This document shows, piece by piece, positions 57,777 to 64,000 of a DNA stretch of 64,000 bases (the first letter of the stretch is position 1; each line of letters begins with the position of its first letter). The notes beneath the pieces were generated by a model. It ran no database searches, was not told the DNA's origin, and was given only the letters and a program-made list of their open reading frames with translations. The stretch comes from Siphlonurus alternatus (Eukaryota; Arthropoda; Insecta; Ephemeroptera; Siphlonuridae). The translations under genes were made by a program, and so were the position numbers. The stretch lies in NCBI GenBank assembly GCA_949825025.1, contig OX463784.1, forward strand, positions 2,567,168 through 2,631,167, given 5' to 3'.

Positions 57777-58065
57777 CTTTGTTTATCGACTTTTGAATAT
57801 CAGAATAGCCAACGTAAGAAAAAGAATTTTATTTAACAAATATGTGTATAAAATACAATTAAAAACAAAAAATAAGTATGATAAAATTATAACAATTACT
57901 TTTAGATGCAGTTTTTTGTTTTTTAACATAATTGTAAATATTTTTTAACTCTGTTACGTTGTTTTTTTGGAGGGAAAACTTGTACGAATTCAAAACCTGC
58001 TGGGACTTCGGCTCTTCTTTTATTTTCACAAAACTTGTTATATAAGTTATTTATTCTATAATATT

Positions 58066-58296
58066 CACATTGGGGGACATCCACAAAGCACTTTAACCCC
58101 AACTTTAGCCCCAAGTTTTATCCCTGGTACTAAACATGGTGCTAAACCAGGGGCAAACCCCAACTTTAGCCCCAAGATCCCTGGTACTAAACATGGTGCT
58201 AAACTAGGAGCTATACATGGTTAGCCCCTGGTTTAGCACCATGTTTAGTACCAGGGATAAAAGTTGGGATTAAAGTGCTTTGTGAATGCCGGCCCC
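58066..58296. repeat. Foldback with tandem inner copy
   Basis: ACAAAGCACTTTAACCCCAA at the left is mirrored by CCCAACTTTTATCCCTGG... AAAGTGCTTTGTGAATGCC at the right. The left arm is partly duplicated: CTGGTACTAAACATGGTGCT occurs at ~58123 and ~58182. Outer sequence GGCATTCACAAAGC is shared with 2195-2340. Confidence 0.8.
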
Positions 58297-59259
58297 CATT
58301 AAATACCTTTTGGTGCATTGTGAATATAAACATGGCATAGGAGTACATACTATTTTTTTACAACATATAAATTATCTGAAAAAAGGAAGACATTTCTAAA
58401 ATAATAATATATAATATTATTCTCAGAGAAGGGTCGTCGCCGTGTATGTGTTTAATTATTCCAAATTAAAAGAACATATTAATGACATTTTACATAGATT
58501 ATTACAATAATTAAATCCAAGAGTTTGAAAAACTCATAAACGGGGAATGCATGTCAGTTTTTAAATAATTCAAGGCAAGATGGCAAATTAAGATATATGG
58601 CAAAAAAGTTATATTAAGAGGGCGCTTTCGTTCGATCCTAGACCAAAACTGGAGGGGCGAGTTTTCTCACTGAGGGGTGGGTCACGGCGACTCGAAGCAA
58701 GCTGAGGTGGTATAATTGCTCCTGCTAACTTGACGTTTGTCGCGCGCTCGGAGCAAATGTGCACACCATGTGCGGGAAAACTATACAAACATGAATCAAC
58801 TGTCAAATTTATACATTTTTTAAAAAAAATCATTTGATTAAAACGAAATTACAATTAATAATCAGTTGCAGGAGAAAAAATTGGCCTACAGACGTCTCTT
58901 TTTTTTTCTCTCTGCGGCATTTTTTGCCCAAATTAAAAATAAAAAAAATTATAATTGACACAATTGAGGAACTTTCCATTCCCGTCAGTAATGTGTAGTT
59001 TTAGTTAGATTGCAAGCAATTTATGTGACGAGTATAAAATAAATACGTGTATTTATGTATGTTTTATATTATACATATATTATATGCGGTTATGTACTAT
59101 ATGAACTATAATACACCAATAAAGATAAGATATAAAATATAATGATAAAAATAGAAATATATAAGTAATATGTCAAAATTGATTTTTAAATGTAGCCATG
59201 AGATTATAATTTTGAAAAATATAATAATAATAATATTTTGGCAACTTTTTAGTCCCAAC

Positions 59260-59291
<32 letters not shown>

Positions 59292-59311
59292 CTGTACATA
59301 TATATACACAC

Positions 59312-59550
59312 ACTCAAGGATACATCACTATAAGAGCTTACAGCTCGCGGAGGGGTAATATATATGGGTAGGGATGATAAGGTAGAGAACGGATGGTGGC
59401 CACGGCCTAGCTGTTACGCGTCCCAGCATTCGCTGAAGTGAGACTGAGGGAACCGTGGAAAACCTCAGTCAGGACGGATACCTCTTCTTTTTTTTTTATC
59501 AATGGACCAAAACGATGTCTAAAGCCTGGGGAACCACACACAAACGCAAT
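59312..59550 (-). repeat. SINE-5S 3' part
   Basis: CAAGGATACATCACTATAAG, GAGCTTACAGCTCGCGG, CGTCCCAGCATTCGCTG and GGGAACCGTGGAAAACCTCA. The 5S head is missing; the sequence stops in AACCACACACAAACGCA. Confidence 0.82.
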
Positions 59551-59639
59551 GATCATATATAATTTTGCGATAAAAAGATGCCACTTTGAAGCACATGCAA
59601 GTGTTTAATTTCTTGAATATTCTCTGTAAAATGAGAGAC

Positions 59640-60345
59640 TATAATATAATAGACGACTTGCAAAACCCCATTTTTAGCAAAAAGTAAACAAAAAAAGTGA
59701 CCCCCAGTTCATTGTTGTTTTGATTATGTGTATAAATTTTGCTTATACATTGGACCTTATGGGAAATTGACGATTTTTAATACACACAGATTTCAATATG
59801 TTACAAGCCTACGATTCTAAATATTAAAATATCACCAGAATCTGCAGTTGTTGGCCATTTTTAATGCTGAAATGCGTATCAGAAGAAGTTTTCTTTTCTT
59901 TAATATGGCAATTTTTATATGATACCAAATCAGCCAATTGCATGGGGGAAGATGCGTAGCCAAGGAAGCTCCAGATTGTTGATTATTGCAACAGTTAAAA
60001 TCAACAAACTGGAGTTTTCCTAGTTACGTATCTTCCCCCATGCAATTGGCTTATTTGGTATCATGTAAAATTTACCATATTATAAAGTAAAGAAAACTTC
60101 TTCTGATACGCATTTCAGCATTATAAATGACCAAAAACTGCAGATTCTGGTGACATTTTTATATGTAGAATCGTAGGTTTGTAACATATTGAAATCTGTG
60201 TGTATTAGAAATCGTCAATTTCCCGTAAGGTCCAATGTATAAGCAAAATTTATACAAATAATCAAAACAACAATGAACTGGGGGTCACTTTTTTTTGTTT
60301 ACTTTTTGCTAAAAATGGGGTTTTGCAAGTCGTCTATAATAATAT
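59640..60345. mobile_element. 700-bp foldback element, ~340-bp arms
   Basis: AGACGACTTGCAAAACCCCA at the left is mirrored by TGGGGTTTTGCAAGTCGTCT at the right; the arms match through GGGGGAAGATGCGTAGCC / AGTTACGTATCTTCCCCC to a short loop near 59985. Non-coding. Confidence 0.88.
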
Positions 60346-60644
60346 AACATTAATAAATGTCGCATGATTAACTGTACACTCTGATATTATATTTACATTA
60401 CGTACAGACTATTTCAACTAAAATCAATAATGGATAACAAAAAATTAGTACTTACTATGTATAATGAAATTTTATATATATATATCGATCGTTTCATTCT
60501 CTTTTTTTCCTGCACCCTGCCATTAGAGTTAAACCGATTGATTATTATTTTTGAAAAAAAAAAAGTAACTTTTTGCCATTAGAATTTATAAAATATAAGC
60601 TCATGCTGTAAAAAATATTATTTCATTAATATGGTGTTTTACAG

Positions 60645-61830
60645 GGTAAGCGGAAAAAAAACCCTTGTATTAAAAAACCCTTGAAAAAAAAACCCTAGGA
60701 AAAAAAACCCTCGGGGATAAAAAAACCCACGGAAAAAAAAACCCTTCGCTGAAGGAGCAGCCCCAAAAGGAGCATTCGTGCTGGCGTAGTAGCGTATAGT
60801 AGCGCGGTAGCGAGGTTTCACGTTTTTTTTTCCTATTTTGACAGATTATCATTATATATGTTCCAATAATATATATTACATAAGATATCATATATCTGAT
60901 TAGTCTCATTAGTCATGTTAATAATAATTATTGAATCACTTAACCTATCAGATATTATAATTTTCAAATGTTCATTATTTTATGTCTATATGTTATATAA
61001 TGTGTGGCGCAGTGCATGCGCTTGACCGGGTCTCGTCAGATCACCGAAGTCAAGCAACTCCGCGCGTGGTTAGTAGTTGGATGGGTGACCATTTTCAACA
61101 AAAACCACGTTTCCCACCCAGGGGTAAAACGTTGCGCTTTTCCACTATGTGGTTCCCCTGGCTTTGGACCATTGCACTTCCGGTTCATTGACAAAAGCTG
61201 TAGCGTCCATCCTGGCTGAGGTTTCCACGTTTCCCTCAGCCGCGGGCAAATGCCGGGATGGATTTGCAAGGCCGTGGCCGCCCTCGTTCCGGAAGAGCCC
61301 GCGAAACGCTCAAGTTAGGGTTTCGGAAGGTTCGGGGTTTCAAAGTAGTATGTAATTAGTAAATAAATGTACCCAATAGGGTTTGATTAAAAACTAAAAA
61401 AAAAAAATTTAATAATAATACGAGTTTGACGACGACTTTTTTTGTTTTATTACTTTTTTATTTTAATTATTTTATATCCAATATATAATATTCGAAGTTA
61501 GAAAACATATGTTTTTAAAATAATTTTTAACTAAAAACACAGTTGGAATTACTATATTATACAGATAATGGTTAACTTCCACAACATCGCCGCGTATATA
61601 GACTTCTACATTTTGACAAAGAATTAATAATTATTTTATTCTTTGATTTTGATGAGCTCCCCACACCGTGAAACCTCGCTACCGCGCTACTACGCCACGA
61701 ATGCTCCTTGGGGCTGCTCCTTCAGCGAAGGGTTTTTTTTCCGTGGGTTTTTTTATCCCCAAGGGTTTTTTTTCCTAGGGTTTTTTAATACAAGGGTTTT
61801 TTTTCCGATGTTTTTTTTTCCGCGATTCGT
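60645..61830. mobile_element. 1.2-kb foldback with an inserted SINE-5S
   Basis: The left arm 60645-60830 (AACCCTTGTATTAAAAAACC ... GCGGTAGCGAGGTTTCACG) is mirrored by 61665-61825 (CGTGAAACCTCGCTACCGC ... GGTTTTTTAATACAAGGGTT). Between them is a SINE-5S at 60998-61330. The arms hold AAAAAAAACCC-type repeats. Confidence 0.85.
60998..61330 (+). repeat. SINE-5S, divergent subfamily
   Basis: Head: GGCGCAGTGCATGCGCTTGA, TCAGATCACCGAAGTCAAGC, GTGGTTAGTAGTTGGATGGG and TGACCATTTTC, very close to 5S rRNA. Body: CTGGCTGAGGTTTCCACG, GGCAAATGCCGGGATGG and AAGGCCGTGGCCGCCCTCG. The tail differs from the other copies. Confidence 0.88.
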
Positions 61831-62675
61831 TTTACAGTTATAGCGATACCACACAAGAAGGCGATGTTTTGCACCCACTATACAAAAAAATAATATTTTT
61901 GATTTTACCTAATATTATATTATGTTTCATGATTTTAAATTTAATGTAATCTAATATTATTTATCATTAAGATTTTATTTTATCTTATATTATAATAATA
62001 TTATATTACTCAAATAATTAAAGAATTTATAGTAATTGGTTATTTATATGACAAATCTCTATAATAGTCAACTACTTATATTATAATTTTATATTATCGC
62101 CTGTAAAGAAATCAGTAAATAAACAATCTGTTTCTCAAGTTCTTATGTGTAGTTTGACGAAAAGGAAATCTGCCTTTTTTTTTCTTGTCCTGCTGCTCAA
62201 GGGTGGCTGTTGAGCAATAAATCACTGCTCGAGGGCGAGTGCGGGAGACTTGAGTCGACTCCGCCTCCTCCGTCTGTCCTCGCCGACAAACTCAAGTCGC
62301 AACAAATCCAAGAAATTTCTTGCAGTAAAATGTGACAATTTTGCATATTCCAGCCCATTTATTTGGTAGAAATAATCAGTTTTAAATCTTCTTATAATTT
62401 TTATAGAAAAGGCATCAAACTTTTCTACTTACTAAAATGATATGTTTCCTTACACGATTTTTAGTTTCTTTTTTAAAAAATAGCCAAAAGTCCCTTGTTC
62501 GTCAACTTGGAGTGCCGACGATAAACCATATTGATTAAATTGGTAATAGATAATTAAACTTTTTAGGAACTGGAGCAACATTTTTTTTCTACTATGTGAA
62601 ATTTTTAACTTGCTTGTTCTAACAGTTCCCTCAAAAAGCTGTCTGGAAAAAAGTATTCGTTGAACTTCAAAACTC
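61831..62675. other. Intergenic, nothing recognised
   Basis: AT-rich except a GC-richer part near 62200-62300. No exon that I can support. Confidence 0.35.
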
Positions 62676-62694
62676 AACGAAAGCGCCCTCTTAA

Positions 62695-63484
62695 ATATTG
62701 TATTTAGCCTGTCGTTGATCGTGCCTATTATATATAGATATGAAAATAAATAATATTTCAGGTACTCGATCTCGTGCCTATGAAAAGAGATGATAAGCCA
62801 AATATGTATCTTCGATCGAAATCAACGATTGTTTTGAATAATAAATTTGATATATATGATAAAAAAATATCCTTCAAAAGAATTATTAATCAATCATGTT
62901 CGAATTTATATGGATCACCCAAAATACAGTCTTACAATTTTAAAAAGAATATTAAAATATGTATATGTACGTGTCTGATTTTCTACTTCGAACTAGTTCG
63001 ATCGTGCATCTCCCAGTAATGGCTAATGGCACGCATGTATAATGCCATTGCTATGTAGCGTACGACATATATACAATATAATATATAAATAATATAGTTA
63101 TATTATGAATATATTATAGCATCTCCCAGTGGCGCAAGTCTTACAATTTTCCGTCCTTAATATTTATACTGGCCCACAATTATTTGTAAATATATGTGTT
63201 GGTACCAATTAAAGCCCGAATTCGCGGTCAAAGCCCGAAAAATATGCACACACCTAGGTGTGCCCCTAGCAATTTGAGCAAAACCAGAAATTAACAAATT
63301 TAATTCAAAAAATTCTTTAATAATATTCCATTTCTCCTAATACTCTCATAATATCAATACTTTTGATATATGTTTAGGTTTTTTTAGAACAAGTCAATGG
63401 TAACTAGCTGAGCTGTAAAAAGACAATTACACTATATAATTATTACATTAAAAACAAAAAATTAATTTACAATGACATTATCAT
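62695..63484. other. Intergenic, nothing recognised
   Basis: AT-rich DNA. A small open frame at 62774-63019 has no recognisable features. Confidence 0.4.
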
Positions 63485-63847
63485 TTAAGTCATAGTCCAA
63501 GTATTTCTGCACACTATAATAGCACTAGTCAATTTTAACATTCTTTTCACAGCTGTTTGAAATAATTTCACATTTTCAATACATTTAATCTTACTTGGTA
63601 ACTTATTATATAATCGGAGGCAGCTAAGAAACGGACCGTTCTTGTACATATTAAGTCTGCACCATTTGGGTGCTATCACATATTTTAAGTTTCTTGTATT
63701 ATGACCATGATTTACTTCATGCTGTTTAAAAACATCCATATTCTTTTTATAATAGCTTACACTTTCAAAGATAAGAATACATGGCAGTGTCAAAATTTCA
63801 TTTTTTTTAAAAAGATTTTTACAAGAATACTTTAATTCTCTTTGCAA
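63485..63847 (-). pseudogene. Non-LTR reverse transcriptase C-terminal fragment
   Basis: 120 open codons on the minus strand. It reads NEILTLPCILIFESVSYYKK, then NHGHNTRNLKYVIAPKW and CLRLYNKLPSKIKCIENVKL. (H/Y)NTRN... followed by LYNKLP..IK is typical of the C-terminal end of jockey/CR1-type reverse transcriptases of arthropods. The catalytic region is absent. The frame is still open, unlike the older pieces at 11658 and 25262. Confidence 0.85.
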
Positions 63848-63944
63848 AATACATGAGACGTATTACTTTTTTCTGTAGTTTAAACAGCCTATATACTGTT
63901 TTAATATTTTAGGCTTTGCTCATTTAAATTTGATCATTTCTAGA

Positions 63945-64000
63945 ATTGCTCAAATCGGGGGAAACGCCTAGCTATATTGCACATGTTAAATCCAAAGTTT
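63945..64000. mobile_element. hAT-like MITE remnant at the window edge
   Basis: GGGGGAAACGCCTAGCTATA and CACATGTTAAATCCAAAGTT resemble the interior of the copies at 36180-36400 and 47948-48119. Cut by the window end. Confidence 0.4.

Larger units (their letters stand above)
58614..62694. repeat. 4.1-kb segment bounded by 19-bp perfect inverted repeats
   Basis: TTAAGAGGGCGCTTTCGTT at 58614-58632 and its exact inverse AACGAAAGCGCCCTCTTAA at 62676-62694. The segment contains other repeats (59310, 59640, 60650) but no transposase that I can see. TTAA lies at both outer edges. Confidence 0.6.

Noticed and set aside
60645..60740. Telomeric repeat array
   Set aside because: Units are irregular and confined to foldback arms. 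The common arthropod telomere unit TTAGG is not present.
60639..61843. Frames with repeated FFFRGFF-like units on both strands
   Set aside because: Translation of the AAAAAAACCC runs in foldback arms, mirrored by the inverted repeat.

Overview
This is eukaryotic, animal-type nuclear DNA. Genes are split by GT-AG introns. GC-rich exons sit in AT-rich, repeat-saturated non-coding DNA, and pol III-derived SINEs, non-LTR retrotransposon debris and class II MITEs are abundant. A TATA/TCAGT-initiator promoter and a glycine-rich secreted protein suggest an arthropod or related invertebrate (possibly a crustacean or chelicerate). The species cannot be fixed from the sequence.

Three genes are supported. 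(1) On the plus strand, 640-4304, is the 3' part of a chromatin-reader gene. Six exons encode an AT-hook-like motif, a double PHD finger and a C-terminal SAM domain of the SAMD1/SAMD13 type. A 50-bp minisatellite starts right after its stop codon. (2) On the minus strand, 57776 down to 17491, is a complete six-exon TMEM59 homologue. All five exon junctions keep phase and give 411 residues. Intron 1 is about 26 kb, and exon 2 carries a lineage-specific Pro/Gly/Lys-rich repeat. (3) On the plus strand, 39072-43988, is a four-exon gene for a secreted glycine-rich protein of 233 residues. It lies wholly inside TMEM59 intron 1 on the opposite strand, with a clear TATA box and initiator. Intron 1 also holds an isolated minus-strand ASCC3-like helicase exon (52350-52574) fused to half of a palindromic MITE.

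The rest is mostly repeats. I use working names. FB-A and FB-B are foldback elements of about 300-450 bp with different cores but the same GGTAGAGATAAC-type ends next to TTAA. FB-E has ATGGAGTA ends and GAAATGGATAGAGGGT just inside. MITE-D is a short mariner-like element with CAGTAAAAACTCG ends. There are also hAT-like MITEs, one with a clear 8-bp target duplication. REP114 is a strict 114-bp-period palindromic repeat that fills one short intron in each of two genes. SINEs form three groups: SINE-T1 and SINE-T2 with tRNA-like heads, and SINE-5S with a 5S rRNA-derived head. T2 and 5S share a 3' domain. Degenerate non-LTR retrotransposon coding pieces lie near 5210, 11658, 22822, 25262, 50201 and 63485. 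Large inverted repeats include one of 2.8 kb in TMEM59 intron 2. A tRNA-like pol III unit sits inside a foldback element at 41346-41426.

The three genes show no functional link with one another. The layout is one of unrelated genes in a heavily transposon-loaded region. The observations most worth checking are the double PHD-SAM protein, the REP114-filled introns, the ASCC3 exon at the centre of a foldback element, the 2.8-kb hairpin-forming repeat and the tRNA-like unit inside a foldback.
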